A stretch of 64,000 nt of DNA from Clavelina lepadiformis (Eukaryota; Chordata; Ascidiacea; Aplousobranchia; Clavelinidae): positions 3,722,501 through 3,786,500 of the forward strand of contig NC_135241.1 of assembly GCF_947623445.1 (NCBI RefSeq). Reading direction: 5' to 3'. Position numbers and translations under genes: made by a program. The notes beneath the pieces were generated by a model. The model searched no databases and was not told the origin of the DNA. It saw only the letters and a program-made list of their open reading frames with translations. This document shows positions 1-11,630 of this stretch, piece after piece (within the stretch, counting starts at the first letter, position 1; every line of letters starts with the position of its first letter).

Positions 1-1827
1 TTGTTGAACAATTTACTATTTGCTGGTATCTGTGGTCAAAACAATCAAATATACATTGATGCATGTATAATCAGCAATTCTGCATATTTCTTTCAAACAC
101 CACAAGAAGCAATGATTTTGACAATTGCAGTAAAAAACTGCATTTGTTTATAATAACTGCTGACTAATTTTAATAATATATGTTCAAAAACTAAACCATC
201 CCTTTTCGGAACATAGCTCAAAACTGAACGAAAAACATAACCTATTTTTCAATATTATGACATAGCTATTGGTAGTTCATGGAATTTAAAAGCAGGTTCA
301 TCTCATTTCATCTCAACGTATATTTTTTTCTAAAAGTATTTAAACCTTTGCCACACTTCAAGTAAGATATGCCAGCTTACTGCACACAAACATCACACTT
401 CCCCTGAACAATAGACGTGTGCTGACACACTTAACCTACCTTATGTGAGGTCAGCCTACTTTCACATTCACAACTCTTGACCTACTGCTGTGCTGCATAC
501 AAGACGGGCACTGAGTGTTAAGAAGATCATGCCCTGTGTTAATTGCAAAGGAGCTCAATCTACCAGCTTTGCTTGCAGAGATATGCCATAATATGACCTT
601 TTGCATTTATTAACTCCACATCCTGCTGTATAACTGGGGACTCATAACCCAGATACTATAATTACAGGGTGCTTAACACAATTTTTACAGCTTGTACACT
701 ACATTACCACACCAAAAACGTTATCTGAGTTTACAGTGCCTTCTGTTTTGTAAATGCTGTAACTACCAGCACTAACCTGATTGTACTGCTACAGAAAACA
801 TGTTAAGAAATCTGTTTTTTATTACACCCTGGGTGTAGTTGCTGTCTGAATTATTAATCAAGGCATAATCTAAACTGCAGCCTTCCAGAGCAACAAGCAT
901 GCTGTGGACATGATTTTACACAGTCTGCCAAGTTCCTTATCACTTTGACATAAGGCCTTGTGTAGGAAACACATATTACTTTAACTACTCCCACCTGATC
1001 CTGTATCTAGCTAATCACAGAAACATATGTTTGTAAGATCTGGCAGCCAAGGTAAAGGAAACATGCGAAAACTGCTGGTTACGTTATTAAAAGTGTTGCT
1101 ACTAGTACTACACTATGCTCACCATGAATTGTCTCACTGCGTGCACAGAGTGGCAATTTATATAAACGGCTACTTCCTGTGCTTGTTTTCTTCTTAAAGC
1201 GTTGGTGGAATTAGTAATGATACGTCATGGTAGTAAGTTGACTGGTGCCAGCTATTTCGATTCAGTGGCCTGCAATACAATAAACAGTCTAGTTTGGAAT
1301 AATTAAAAAACATTCACTGTTTTATGTTTATTATTGACAATGATAGCTATTACAGTTCAATGACAAAATTCACAAGCAAATGTGACTTTAACCAATATAA
1401 AATTTGAGATGAATTCTTAAAATACATTTGCATATACGCTATGACTGCAAAGAATAACTATAAAAGTATTACTTACCAGAGGTTTGTTCCATAAATGGTA
1501 ACTATTCGAGAAGGTGCAACTCAAGGTTTATAAATAACAAGCAAGCATACAAATCCACAAATAAATAAAAGATGACAGGTTTTATCAAACTCATGTCAAG
1601 AATATTGAGGTTACAGCAAAGCAATTAGTTACCAACACCACATATAAATGTTTTTTTGAGTTTGAATTTTTCAAAGTTGGCATATACATTGTCGGAGTGA
1701 TGAAAATTATATAAACAAATGCAGAATAGGTTAAGACATTAGAATCATGTAGTTGACGCCAGATAAATAGAACACAAACAGTACATGCAAAAAGTCTATC
1801 TGCAATCCCTTGCCACAAAACGCTTAG
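1..1827. other. No recognised gene; probable 3' UTR of the CCDC28 gene in its right part
   Basis: I find no open frame with recognisable protein similarity here on either strand. The part nearest 1828 is probably the 3' untranslated region of the minus-strand CCDC28 gene. A canonical AATAAA on the minus strand lies at 1327-1332, which would give a 3' UTR of about 500 bases. The rest is AT-rich and without clear repeats. Confidence 0.5.
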
Positions 1828-2510
1828 TCAGGAAAGTTCTGGTTTACTTTGAGGACTTGGTTGAGATTTTAATGACTTAATCGCTGTGCTTAGGTTTTCC
1901 AGATTACTCAGTAAATTTGTCATGTTATCGTCATGCATGGCAAGAGAGCTTGGTGAATCCTCCATTCCGTCGTATTCCACTTCTCGGTCCAAGCCAAAAT
2001 GAAGACGCGCAAGACGACCCTGAAATCATGAATGAATAATTTAATAGATGATTTAAAGCAAAACAACACAAACTCAGAAGTCTAATGAATCTGAAAAAGT
2101 TATGTAAGAAAAGCTTTAAAATATTTTAACATAAAAATTGGGTAATGTCAAAGTACACACTAATTAATTGTTTTATTCATTAGCGAGATAAAATTGTTAA
2201 CATTATTACAGTATAAAGTGTGGATAAACCTGTACAAAGTTTTCATTTTTCTGAAGGCTAGTACCTGCATTGTCCTAATATTTTCCATCTGTTGGATGGT
2301 ATCATTCTCCCCAAACGACTGTAATTTATTGGATCTAAAGGAAGTTAAAAGTTCTTGCAAGTTTTGCTTCATTGATTGTATATCTGCCAGATCCACCAAA
2401 AACGAACACGTTGAGTTGGGTGAAGGTTGATTGGAGCTCTCTGCTGCCCTCACAAGGTTACTTAGATTACCTGGTTTTGATACTAAAGTATTCTGCTTAT
2501 TTTGTGACAT
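1828..2510 (-). CDS. CCDC28: CCDC28A/B-like coiled-coil protein (2 coding exons, 145 aa)
   Basis: Coding exons on the minus strand are 2510..2265 and 2019..1828. The donor is CAG|GTACTA and the acceptor TTTCAG|GGT. The protein has a polar N terminus, then the family signature FLVDLADIQSMKQNLQELL, FGENDTIQQMENIRTMQ and, across the splice, GRLARLHFGL. It ends with a short helix LLSNLENLSTAIKSL. This matches human CCDC28A/B (about 200 aa, longer only in the disordered N terminus) through the whole conserved half. CCDC28B is known as a modifier of Bardet-Biedl syndrome acting in ciliogenesis and mTORC2; the role here is inferred. I chose ATG at 2510 because longer frames upstream start only from non-ATG codons. 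USP48 begins its 3' end 640 bases upstream on the same strand. Confidence 0.88.
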
Positions 2511-3149
2511 TTTCCTTGTTTGAACTGATTTTAGATACACAGTTCTTGCAGCAGATTACTATCAGTGGTAAGTACTTGTAATAATTAATAGTCTGCAACA
2601 AAAATATTTACCACACTGAATGAGGTTCATGACATTGTCTTAGAATCAAGCAAGAAATTCTTAATATAAAAAGTGTGAAGATATTTCAACAAGTTTGAAT
2701 TGAAACCGGCCAAAATAGTAAAATGGCCAAAAATAACCAACATGTGTGAATAATAAAAGGAAATAAATACACTATTTACTAAATAGTAATTACAAAATTA
2801 CATAACTGCACAAAGAGTAACAAGCTATAGGCCTATCTATATGATTGCATACAGCAACTATCAAATAAACATCACTGCAAATTATCCTTAACCGAGGTAT
2901 ACAGTGGTAGAATATATATCCCGGACAAATTTTATTCAGACACCCAACACTTTCAGTCTTACTAAAACATCCAGGCACAGTGCAATTGACATACCTTATG
3001 TTGGTAAACACAATTACATATTATTAGCACTTTCAAAGAACAGAAGTCATGCAGATTTTCTAAATTTTGTTTGATGAAACTGGTAATATTAATTACGGTA
3101 GTCAATAACGTTTATGACCTTGCAGGAGGCAAGAAAGTGAAATTTTCAC
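2511..3149. other. Intergenic: CCDC28 5' region and USP48 3' UTR
   Basis: This 639-base interval holds the USP48 3' UTR, with a minus-strand AATAAA at 2931-2936, and presumably the CCDC28 promoter and leader. Short open frames here start from non-ATG codons and resemble nothing known. Confidence 0.55.
2931..2936 (-). terminator. Poly(A) signal AATAAA for USP48
   Basis: A canonical hexamer on the minus strand about 215 bases beyond the USP48 stop codon. It is the first AATAAA downstream that I see. Confidence 0.5.
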
Positions 3150-6100
3150 TCAGGTTGCAAACCCCAATAAACCAGTACCTTTAAACCCGGTCTCTAGTTC
3201 AGTGGGTTTTGTGGTTTCAAATATAATCGGATTTTCATCCAAGTTTGGCGTGTCTTCAACCAACGTCAAAGTACAGCCTGGAGTAATTGACAAACTACCA
3301 ATGGCTGCATCATCATTGACCAACAGTTTTCCATTAAGCCACAGATTCTGATCAAATGGAGGAACAGAAAATTGCATCATTATTTTGACTTTCAATTCTT
3401 TCAGTGTCAAATCTGATGAGATGTTTACAAGTTTCTTCTCTCCTCTTGTGCTACGTCTGGACCTAACATTACGCTTCTGTCCGTTCTGCATAGGGACATT
3501 CAACAAACCATCACTGGAAATGGTGTCATCACGCAGTTCTTGCATTTCCTTAAAGGTTTTAGTGGACTTCAATACAAAAACGTCTGCGTTAGCGTAAGTG
3601 CAAAGTTTCTTATGATCTTCAGCTGCCAGTCCCTCCATACAATCTACACACATATCAGGAAAAGATGTCACTGTCACTTGGGGTTTCGGGGGAGGCGAAG
3701 AGACAGTAGTACAGTTAGACTGAATCAACACTGACAAATCTTGCTTGCTTTGAGTAGTCTCTTGGACTGGCTTTGCCACTGGTGAAGCTAATTTATTAAG
3801 TTTATTTGTCACAGCAGGTTCATTTGACATCTTTTCAATCACGACTTTACAGGGAAATGTGACTGTTTTACAGAAAGAAATTGCATAATCAACTATAAAG
3901 TTTGTTTTGATGTATTTCCACTCTTCTTCCCAAAGAAATACACACTCAGGAGCTTTAGTTTCCTTCATATTGTTGTAAGTAAAGTGCAGGGTGGCACCAA
4001 GATCATAGAGCAACTTTCTGTGTGGACATAAAAACATTTCATTTTTCACGGTTGTCACCTCTTGATTTCGTTCAGGGCAACGTACAAATTCTCTCCAGTC
4101 TGACAAAAACTCTTCTGATATTATGAAAAATAATTCAGTTTCGCAATGTGTAGACGATTGTGCACCAAAAACATTTTCATAAGTTGGACGGTTTTTGTTT
4201 GAAAACAATTGGCTGAAAATAGCACGCTGTTGCTGGGCTTTAGCCTTGCATGTTTCAAGTTGCCTTTCTTGTTCCTCAATTTTGGCAGCACACTGCGCAC
4301 ATGGTAAAGAGTCTTGAACTAAAAAAGGTGTGCCATCTGGAAAATAACTTTGCAGTATTTCCCAAATAGCTAGCGGGACAGGTTGGTATAACTTCATGTC
4401 CATCATCAGATAGCCATGATCGCAAATTATGTCCCTGTTTAGGTAAAATTTTTCATCAGATTCTGAACTGTCCAAAGCATCTGTTTGGTGATCACTAGTG
4501 GAAGCCTCTCCCATTTCTTTCTTTGATTTACCGGCAGTTTTATACTTTTCTAATATGTTTTTGAGAGCAGCAGATCGCCATTTTCGCAAAGAATGGCGCC
4601 CAACATAAAAGCATTGGTCAAGTGATGATAACCGCTTCGTTTCAATGGATTTTAACACCTCTTGGACAAGAGCATAATCAGCAACAAGTTTTGCCTTAGC
4701 TTGTAATAACAAACATCGAGTTTCAACACATATTCTGCACATCATATCTTCTGAAATTCTCACTACACCTTTGTTGTTGCAAAAGGAATACAGCATATCA
4801 GCAGCGGCTTTTGGAATATATTTCATTGCGCTAACTTTTTCCAAACTTAAATTTCCATGGACACACAAAACATTTTGATCTTTTCTGTTAATTTCAGTTG
4901 GCTTGTGTGGGTTTAAAAGCTGCTTCAGCAAGGAGGTAGGTACAAACTCACAGACACCGTCTTCACGGTTAAGAAGTTGCAGAAATTGTTGCACTGATTT
5001 TCGTTCTTCTTGGTCTTGTTTTAACTGTTTCTTTGCATCAGAGTATCCATTGGAAAGCTCAGTCTCAAATTCAGTATTGCTGGAATCAACAAGCGTTTGA
5101 ATGTGACTTGGTACGCATAAATCGTTCGAATCAGTAACAGTGAATTTTTGTGAATACACCAGCATGTATACGTCTTTCGACGACTGACTTCCTTTAGATA
5201 CTTTAGCTCTTTTTGCAGGAGGTTCCGTTGAAACGCTTTTCCAGATGTCATCTTCACCTTTGTTGCTGTCCAAATCCAGGTTTTTTCCACCTTTCATTTT
5301 CACTATAACTTCATCATTAAACTTATACCAATTACCAGATTCTGAGTCAAGAATGTGAGCAATGAAATGTCCGGAAGATGCACTTGGCCCTCGGTGAATC
5401 AAAACGGCAGATAACTGATATTCAATGTTATCGGAGTTTTCTAAAGATGACACTCCATCTGCACCAATAATACTAGAAAACTCAAGCTTGTCAGGAAAAC
5501 TTAACAAAGTGCTGAGTTTATGCTTTCTCTGTGATGCTCTGTCATAAACAAATCGCAGTAATTGAATACTCAAAGTTTTAGGAAGCTTTTGCAAAACAAT
5601 CTGACGTACTGCATTCTGCTTTGACTGGCAATTGTCACAGAAGTATTGGTTTTCACCTTTTAAATGTTCTTGTTGAAGAAATTCTAAAATACAGCTTTTC
5701 AGGTCTTTGTGCCCTTGAATGTTTAAATCCAGCTCGTAAAATCTGGATGGAGTTTTGTTAACCATCTTACATGATTGACATGTTGTTACGTACGCATACT
5801 TCCCACTAAACTGGTCTTCAATAACACCGGATAGCCCTGGTATGGTTTCAAGCACACTGAGAAGGAGTTTTGAAAATTCTTGAGCATCCTGCTGAAGATC
5901 GGTGGCAAGGCCTAGACATTCAATAAATGAAGATGGGTCGACACATTTCTGAGCTCCACTTTGAAGTAAGCCGAAGATAAGTTGAAGCTGACCACAAATC
6001 GAAGTATGAAAATTGCTATCAATGGGTTCATTTAACTGAAACAATGCTTTTCGAAAATCGAGATTGTGAAACCATAGCTGAAGGTAAGTGTTGACATAAC

Positions 6101-6413
6101 ACGTTGCTCCTAAATTTCTTAGTCCAACAAGTTCACCCGGTTGTCGGCGCTGCGCTTCATTTTCTTTTTCAACTTTAAGTAATACGTTTTGATCTGTGGA
6201 AGATGTATTTCCTGGATTTAACCAATAAGACTCTCCAAGACCATCAAGACACCTGGGATTTCCAATGCAATTTTTTCGACAATCTTTGCAAGATGTTAAT
6301 GACAGTCTATAACTTGTCCTCACTTCTTTTGCTGTTATTTCTGTACATTTTATAGTCTCTGTCCACTGCCAGATTTGTGATTCAACAGATTTTGTTGAAC
6401 CCTTCTTTCCCAT
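3150..6413 (-). CDS. USP48: Ubiquitin-specific protease USP48, intronless (1087 aa)
   Basis: A cysteine protease that removes ubiquitin from proteins; human USP48 works largely in the nucleus. The catalytic domain spans roughly residues 95-422. The Cys box GLRNLGATCYVNTYLQLWF places the nucleophile at C105, the His box SASSGHFIAH has H349, and FND (366-367) supplies the third residue. A zinc ribbon is formed by C212/C215 and C259/C262. DUSP-like repeats with CVHG/CRIC and CDHG/CAQC motifs occupy about 460-900. A ubiquitin-like fold (LTLKELKVKIMMQFSVPPFD) precedes the end. The C terminus GFKGTGLLGFAT matches human GFKGTGLLGH. Length is close to the human 1035 aa. The ATG sits in ACCATGG, an ideal start context. 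The whole gene is one exon, whereas the vertebrate gene has many introns; see findings. Confidence 0.97.
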   Translation of the reverse strand: MGKKGSTKSVESQIWQWTETIKCTEITAKEVRTSYRLSLTSCKDCRKNCIGNPRCLDGLGESYWLNPGNTSSTDQNVLLKVEKENEAQRRQPGELVGLRNLGATCYVNTYLQLWFHNLDFRKALFQLNEPIDSNFHTSICGQLQLIFGLLQSGAQKCVDPSSFIECLGLATDLQQDAQEFSKLLLSVLETIPGLSGVIEDQFSGKYAYVTTCQSCKMVNKTPSRFYELDLNIQGHKDLKSCILEFLQQEHLKGENQYFCDNCQSKQNAVRQIVLQKLPKTLSIQLLRFVYDRASQRKHKLSTLLSFPDKLEFSSIIGADGVSSLENSDNIEYQLSAVLIHRGPSASSGHFIAHILDSESGNWYKFNDEVIVKMKGGKNLDLDSNKGEDDIWKSVSTEPPAKRAKVSKGSQSSKDVYMLVYSQKFTVTDSNDLCVPSHIQTLVDSSNTEFETELSNGYSDAKKQLKQDQEERKSVQQFLQLLNREDGVCEFVPTSLLKQLLNPHKPTEINRKDQNVLCVHGNLSLEKVSAMKYIPKAAADMLYSFCNNKGVVRISEDMMCRICVETRCLLLQAKAKLVADYALVQEVLKSIETKRLSSLDQCFYVGRHSLRKWRSAALKNILEKYKTAGKSKKEMGEASTSDHQTDALDSSESDEKFYLNRDIICDHGYLMMDMKLYQPVPLAIWEILQSYFPDGTPFLVQDSLPCAQCAAKIEEQERQLETCKAKAQQQRAIFSQLFSNKNRPTYENVFGAQSSTHCETELFFIISEEFLSDWREFVRCPERNQEVTTVKNEMFLCPHRKLLYDLGATLHFTYNNMKETKAPECVFLWEEEWKYIKTNFIVDYAISFCKTVTFPCKVVIEKMSNEPAVTNKLNKLASPVAKPVQETTQSKQDLSVLIQSNCTTVSSPPPKPQVTVTSFPDMCVDCMEGLAAEDHKKLCTYANADVFVLKSTKTFKEMQELRDDTISSDGLLNVPMQNGQKRNVRSRRSTRGEKKLVNISSDLTLKELKVKIMMQFSVPPFDQNLWLNGKLLVNDDAAIGSLSITPGCTLTLVEDTPNLDENPIIFETTKPTELETGFKGTGLLGFAT

Positions 6414-7263
6414 GGTTCATATTTATCAGCACATCACCACATGTGTATTTATATTTTGTACATGGGTTTGCATTTTGTATTAGGTTTGTACAACAAACAA
6501 GTCATAAATTCTATTTCACTTATCACACAGTGTATCTGCAATCAACAAACAATAAAATAAAACTGTAACACATGCAACCAATACTATTTCACAAAATTCA
6601 AAACAATACCAAGTCTTTTTAAGCATTGCCTCTTTGTGCACTACACTAATTAAATTGGTGTGAACAGAAAAAGTTAAAAGTTTTGCAAAAGAGAGGAGAA
6701 AGCTTAACGAGACCAGGGTTAATTCCGCTCACAAAGATTTTCATGGCCAACTTTTTGTTGGTTTTGTCCAGATTGGAAAGTTTGGGTAAAAATCCCCTGC
6801 GTAACAAGATAAAACAATAGCTATAAAATGTACAATTAACTTTCATCCTTCGCAAACTCAGTAAACTTTCCAATCTGGGGTTTGGCTAGAGTGCGGTAAT
6901 AAATTTTGTTTCAACGCAAAAAGTTTATGAGTTAATTCCTGCAGGGCTTTGGCTTTAATGTTTTAGGCTATGTTAGATTTTAGGAATCATTTTTATTTTG
7001 ACCTGTACGACAGCCTTGGGTCTTGCATGGGTTGACTGTAAAAAGAAATTATGTTACTGGGTGAGCAAATTCGTCTCAAAATTTCAAGCTAATTAAGCTT
7101 AGCCCGTGTGGAAAGATAGTGTAGCGTAGAACGTACCTATCGTAGCACTGAGCACCTGGTAGCGTAACGTAATGTGCACACCCGCGCATGCTTTTTGTTG
7201 CCTACTGGTGTGAAATTTCGCTGGCCGGTGCACCGAAAAACTTACATTCAATGACTCAAGAAC
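6414..7263. other. Intergenic, no gene recognised
   Basis: The region upstream of USP48 holds its promoter and leader. A short inverted pair around ACTTTCCAATCTGG / CCAGATTGGAAAGT (about 6770 and 6868) is the only structure I noticed. No coding region is supported. Confidence 0.4.
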
Positions 7264-7319
7264 AAAAAAGGCTACGTCGGAAAAAAACTACTCAACACAC
7301 GAAAACATTTTAAAATTTG
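7264..7319. repeat. Left copy of the LINE-flanking direct repeat
   Basis: About 56 bases that recur at 9834-9887, sharing an exact core CTACTCAACACACGAAAAC and overall about 85-90% identity. Their position exactly at both ends of the LINE suggests a long target-site duplication that has since diverged. Confidence 0.75.
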
Positions 7320-9833
7320 AAAAGTTTAGACATTTAGACAAAGTTTAACATTTTAAAAAACATTTTAACCGACCAAAGTCTAATATTACAAGAGTTTAGA
7401 AAGTTCTACGCATCGCTTTACAGTTGCCCAGCCAACAATGCAACGCCTGACCAGATAAACTCGGTCTCATCCCAACTCGATACACCTAAGATTGATGGGA
7501 ACAGTGTAGACGAAGAAAGTACAAAAATTTCAGAATCTGAATGTATAACTATAATTAGAAGTATGGCTAACAACAAATCTCCAGGTCCCGATGGCATTGG
7601 CATAGAGTCATGGACTATAGAGTTTGACAAAACATTTTGATCAGATATTAAGTCACTTTTTATGGCGTCAGTTGATCAATCTAGTGCCATTGGGGAAATG
7701 TCGAACTCACACAGAGGAGTTGTAACTCTTATACCTAAACCGAATAAAAATCGATCACTTGCAAACAATTACAGACCAGTAACGCTTTTAAATGCAGATT
7801 ATAAAATAATTTCCAAAATAATATGTAAAAGATTTGTAAGACGAATTGATCACTTAATCCATTATGACAAAAATGGATTTATAAAAGGTAGGGCTATTGG
7901 CAATAACATTCCTATGCTTTATGATATTATTGATTACACGGATGAGTATGAAATTCCTGGCACCATTATGTCGTTAGATATATATAAAACCTTTAATTCC
8001 CTTAATTCCCATCATTATTTCTATTGTGTATTGAAATACTGTCCTGGCAATTATGTTGCAAACTAGTAATTTTAATGGAATAAGAATAGGTCAAAATACT
8101 TTTGAAGTGTCGCTTTTCGCAGACGACACATTAATTTTTTAAAAGGTTCTTCGGCTGATTTTTCAACTGTAAACATGATCTTAAAAATTTTCCGAACTCT
8201 CTGGCTGTACAGTTAATTTTGATAAATCGCAGGCGTTTTACGTTGGATCTTTAAGAAATACGACAAGTAAGCCATTAGCCCAGCAAGGTTTAAATTGGCC
8301 CATTGATTCTATTGATTATTTGGGAGTTACCGTTCCAATAGATAGAGTAAATAAATAAAAACTGTTTACTATGAACCTTACTAAACCTTTGGTCATGTAG
8401 GGGTTTGACGCTGATAGGAAAAGTTACTATTCTTAAATCATTGGGAATTCCAACTTTAACTTACAAGGCTAGTTTACTTCCTGTTAAGTTTACTTGCTGT
8501 ACCGCTTTATCTGGGGTTCCAAATGGGAACGAATCAAACGCAAAATCTTGTGCACTAGTTATGCTACTGGCGGTGCAAACATGATTGATTTCGAGGCATA
8601 TATAAACGCATTAAAAATAAAATGGATTTAGCTACTAATTGACCCAAGTTACCAGTCTTCATGGAAAGAACTTGAAAATCCTTTTTTCAGAGACTCGTTG
8701 CTTTCATGCCTCCTACGGTCCACGGTTAACATGGAAACAAAGTTGCCTAAAACTGTTTTGCCACTACTCTCTTTGAGATCTTCGGTAAGCGCATGGCGTA
8801 CATTTGCGTCATAAGAAATAAAGTTACTCAACCTACAAACCAAACCGCTTTTCTTCAATAAACTAGTTAGATATAAAAAGAAGTTATGCTACGTTTCCAC
8901 TATGGCTCGTGAAGGTATCACAGAATACTACCAACTAATTGACACAAACGGTGGTTACATAAATTTTGACAAGCTTATGATTGACCCTGACATTGTACCT
9001 AACAATCAACTAATCGTGGAACATGTCAAACTTAATTCTGCACTCCCAGACGACTAGGACGAAACTTCGCGACAAAACGATCATATCAAAAACCCATTAC
9101 AATCTCTAAAACAATGCGTTCTACTCCATGGAAAAACATCAAAACGCAGCTACGAGTTAATTCTTAAACGAAAAGCTACGACTGTCAATATCATACAAAA
9201 AAATGGGAAAAAGAACAAGGAATTGACATACCCGAGACAACAGGGAAAGAATTATACCGCGCCCATTACAATTCAACAATTGAAGCAAAATTACGTTCGT
9301 TTCAAATTAAACTTAACCTTAAAGCTATTTTTTCCAACCAGGCGCAGTTTGCGTTTGGAGCATTAGACTCTGAGCTATGCGGTTTCTGAAGAAATAATGT
9401 TGAATCTGTACTATACATATTTATTCAATGCTCATTTTCGAGAATTTTCTGGGAAAATGTTTGTAACTGGATTGCTGTGCGCTAGAGGTGGCCTCATAGC
9501 CTTCAGTATAACAACTTACTGTTTAAGTTTGATATTCCTGAACTGACAATATCTTTTGGACTTGTTTACTGCTTATTGTTAGTAGCGCGTTTTACTATCT
9601 ATATTCTATCGGGTCAAGTGTAACAACAGAAATCATCAATAGAACTCTTCGAGCACTTGGTGAAGGATACTGAAACATCCGAGAGGTGTTCATCAAAAAG
9701 AATAAACAATTTAAGATTTCATTATAGTAAATGGGGGCTGTGCCCGCCATGCTTTTGATTTGCATTTTTTTAATTGTGCTTTGCCATTTATTTTAAACTA
9801 CTATTTGTTTGTGTATTGTTTGTTGTTGTTGTG
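7320..9833 (+). mobile_element. Degenerate LINE (L1/Tx1-type), 5'-truncated and internally deleted
   Basis: Plus-strand reverse transcriptase pieces appear in order: a linker FYASLYS (about 7400), MANNKSPGPDGIG (about 7564), GEMSNSHRGVVTLIPKPNKN and NNYRPVTLLNADYKIISKII (7690-7830), KNGFIKGRAIGNNI (about 7870), then the active-site box FADD at 8116-8127. Farther on are SIDYLGVTVPI, FIWGSKWERIKRKILC and GGANMIDFEAYINALKIKWI, typical of the C-terminal part of L1/Tx1-clade elements. The piece between KTFNSL and FADD is much too short, so the middle of the reverse transcriptase is missing. Several stops and frame changes break the ORF, for example the TGA after DKTF near 7638, and the endonuclease region is absent. 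The 3' end runs into a short TTG-rich tail. The copy is old and cannot be active. Confidence 0.9.
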
Positions 9834-9887
9834 AAAAAAAGGCTACTTTGGAATAAACTACTCAACACACGAAAACCTTAAAATTTG
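9834..9887. repeat. Right copy of the LINE-flanking direct repeat
   Basis: Matches 7264-7319, starting in the A-run and GGCTAC and ending in TTAAAATTTG. It begins directly after the TTG-rich LINE tail. Confidence 0.75.
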
Positions 9888-9978
9888 TTTTACCATCAAA
9901 TTTGGTGTTCAAAACATCAAACATTTTTTTCACGAGATCAAATCTCACGTTGCACTCACAACATCAAAACGAAAATGC

Positions 9979-10026
9979 ATCAAAGATTACTAAGTAATTT
10001 AGTTTCAATACTTAGTAATCTTTGAT
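9979..10026. repeat. Perfect 18-bp inverted repeat (hairpin), 12-base loop
   Basis: The arm ATCAAAGATTACTAAGTA (9979-9996) is exactly complementary to TACTTAGTAATCTTTGAT (10009-10026). It lies 90 bases beyond the LINE repeat. It may be a miniature element or its fused ends; there is no transcription unit nearby to make it a terminator. Confidence 0.8.
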
Positions 10027-10927
10027 CGCATCCTGCACCTGCTGCTGCTGCTTGCAAACAAGGAGTTTTCCTTTTTATATAATGTCTATGATGATGTACA
10101 AATCATCAAACACCTGCCATAAATTGCCAAACATTGCAAAGATATTTCGACCTAAAATGATTGTGTTATGCAATAAAGATTTAGTTTTAAGAAATATAAT
10201 TCTTTACGTCAAAGGTGAAGTAAGCACTATATGTTAAACTTTGTCATGCTGGTTTGAAAGAGCAATTGTAATTTGTGATGTAGACACGATTGCGATGAAG
10301 TTTCGTGCTTTTGACGAAGCATGAAATTGTAGACGGTAAATAATGACATATCATTTGCTCTTGTCCATTCTATTTGGTAAACGGCATCAAATTTGTTGCT
10401 ATACGCTCTCGATAAAGATAAATTGGACACAAAAAAGAGTAGACAACTAAAAGACGTTGCATAGTCAGTGACGTCGCAAAGGTTGCGGCATAATAAATCT
10501 TAAATCTTTCTTCTTGAAAACTTTTGAACGAGTGTAAAGTAAAGTAAAGTGGATGGATAAATGGACTAGATAGCAAACTTTATTTTGTGAATTCAGTCAT
10601 TTTAAAACCTTTCCGAAACGATAACAAAGTTAAGTAACTTCGTCAGTGTCTTTGTCATGATAGCCTGGGCCCAAGTGTGATTTGTCTTTTTTGGCCTCGT
10701 CAAATGTTCAGTGAATGATTAACAAATATGTGTCTTCGTAAATGTAGGTTACCGAGATCACCATGACTTGGGTTAATAACAGCATTCTTTTAAAACAAAT
10801 GACGACTGAACGACGCCCAAATGCTTTTTATACATTCACGTGATTTTCTCCGACTTATATAATTGTGACCATCTTCCGGCGAATGGTCAATAAGAGTTCT
10901 AACTGAGCACATGCTAAAATGTTTTTG
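10027..10927. other. Intergenic, no gene recognised
   Basis: AT-rich sequence with a small (AAAGT)n run near 10530-10550. Open frames here are short, start mostly from non-ATG codons and show no family motif. Confidence 0.4.
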
Positions 10928-11028
10928 TGACGTCACGAATGGCAGCTTGTTGTTTTTCATCCGCGCCCTGCTATCAGTGACGTCACGTGGTTACCGATCG
11001 GTATAACACCCTGCTGTTGGTGACGTCA
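10928..11028. promoter_or_regulatory. Cluster of three perfect CRE palindromes (TGACGTCA)
   Basis: TGACGTCA occurs at 10928-10935, 10978-10985 and 11021-11028, the classic CREB/ATF binding site. Three perfect 8-mers in about 100 bases are far beyond chance. The second and third sit in a degenerate tandem repeat, CCTGCTATCAGTGACGTCA and CCTGCTGTTGGTGACGTCA. The cluster could be a promoter for something starting near 11.1 kb, or part of a repeat end (see the inverted repeat at 11007-13647). Confidence 0.6.
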
Positions 11029-11630
11029 GGAAGTTGGTGGTTAATGATTTAGAAAGGCAGGGGTCGTAACGAAAAGAACAATTCGTTTTCAAATAATACC
11101 CGGCTATTGGTTTGAGCTCAGTAGTTGGCAGGCTGTTGTTTTGTTATTAAGTGACTACTTCACCTCAATGTATGGATAGGTGAAGCTGTCTGTTCTTGGA
11201 GACAGGGTTACTTTAGCCAGCTAAGGTTTTATTGGAGTTCGATGTACATCAGAAGGTAGATTTAGGTTAGTGTATAGCTGTATAGTGTGTTATGGGCTTA
11301 TATATGGGTTAGGTTAACAAGAAACTGTGAAAAATAGCTTCCGACGCACGATTTTTTCCGGTGAAAGAGTGCGGCAGCCTTTATCTTTTATATTGTTTGT
11401 TTTTCGCCGTTGAATGTGGGGAGCGAAAAATATGATTTCTTACGTAGGCCTAGGCTGAAATGAGGATTTTGTTAGTATGATGTTGGATGTTGTTATACGT
11501 TGCAACTTGCAAATTTTTGGTTGTCTGTGTTATAATTTTATTGCACTATGTGCTGTATAGTTATAGAACTCAAGTCAGCATTTGAAAGTTCTTTGTGATA
11601 CATTTGAGATTAAGAGTGCATGAAATATAG

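Noticed and set aside
1591-1818. 75-codon hydrophobic frame on the minus strand just after CCDC28
   Set aside because: It starts from a TTG codon, lies in the probable CCDC28 3' UTR and matches no family.
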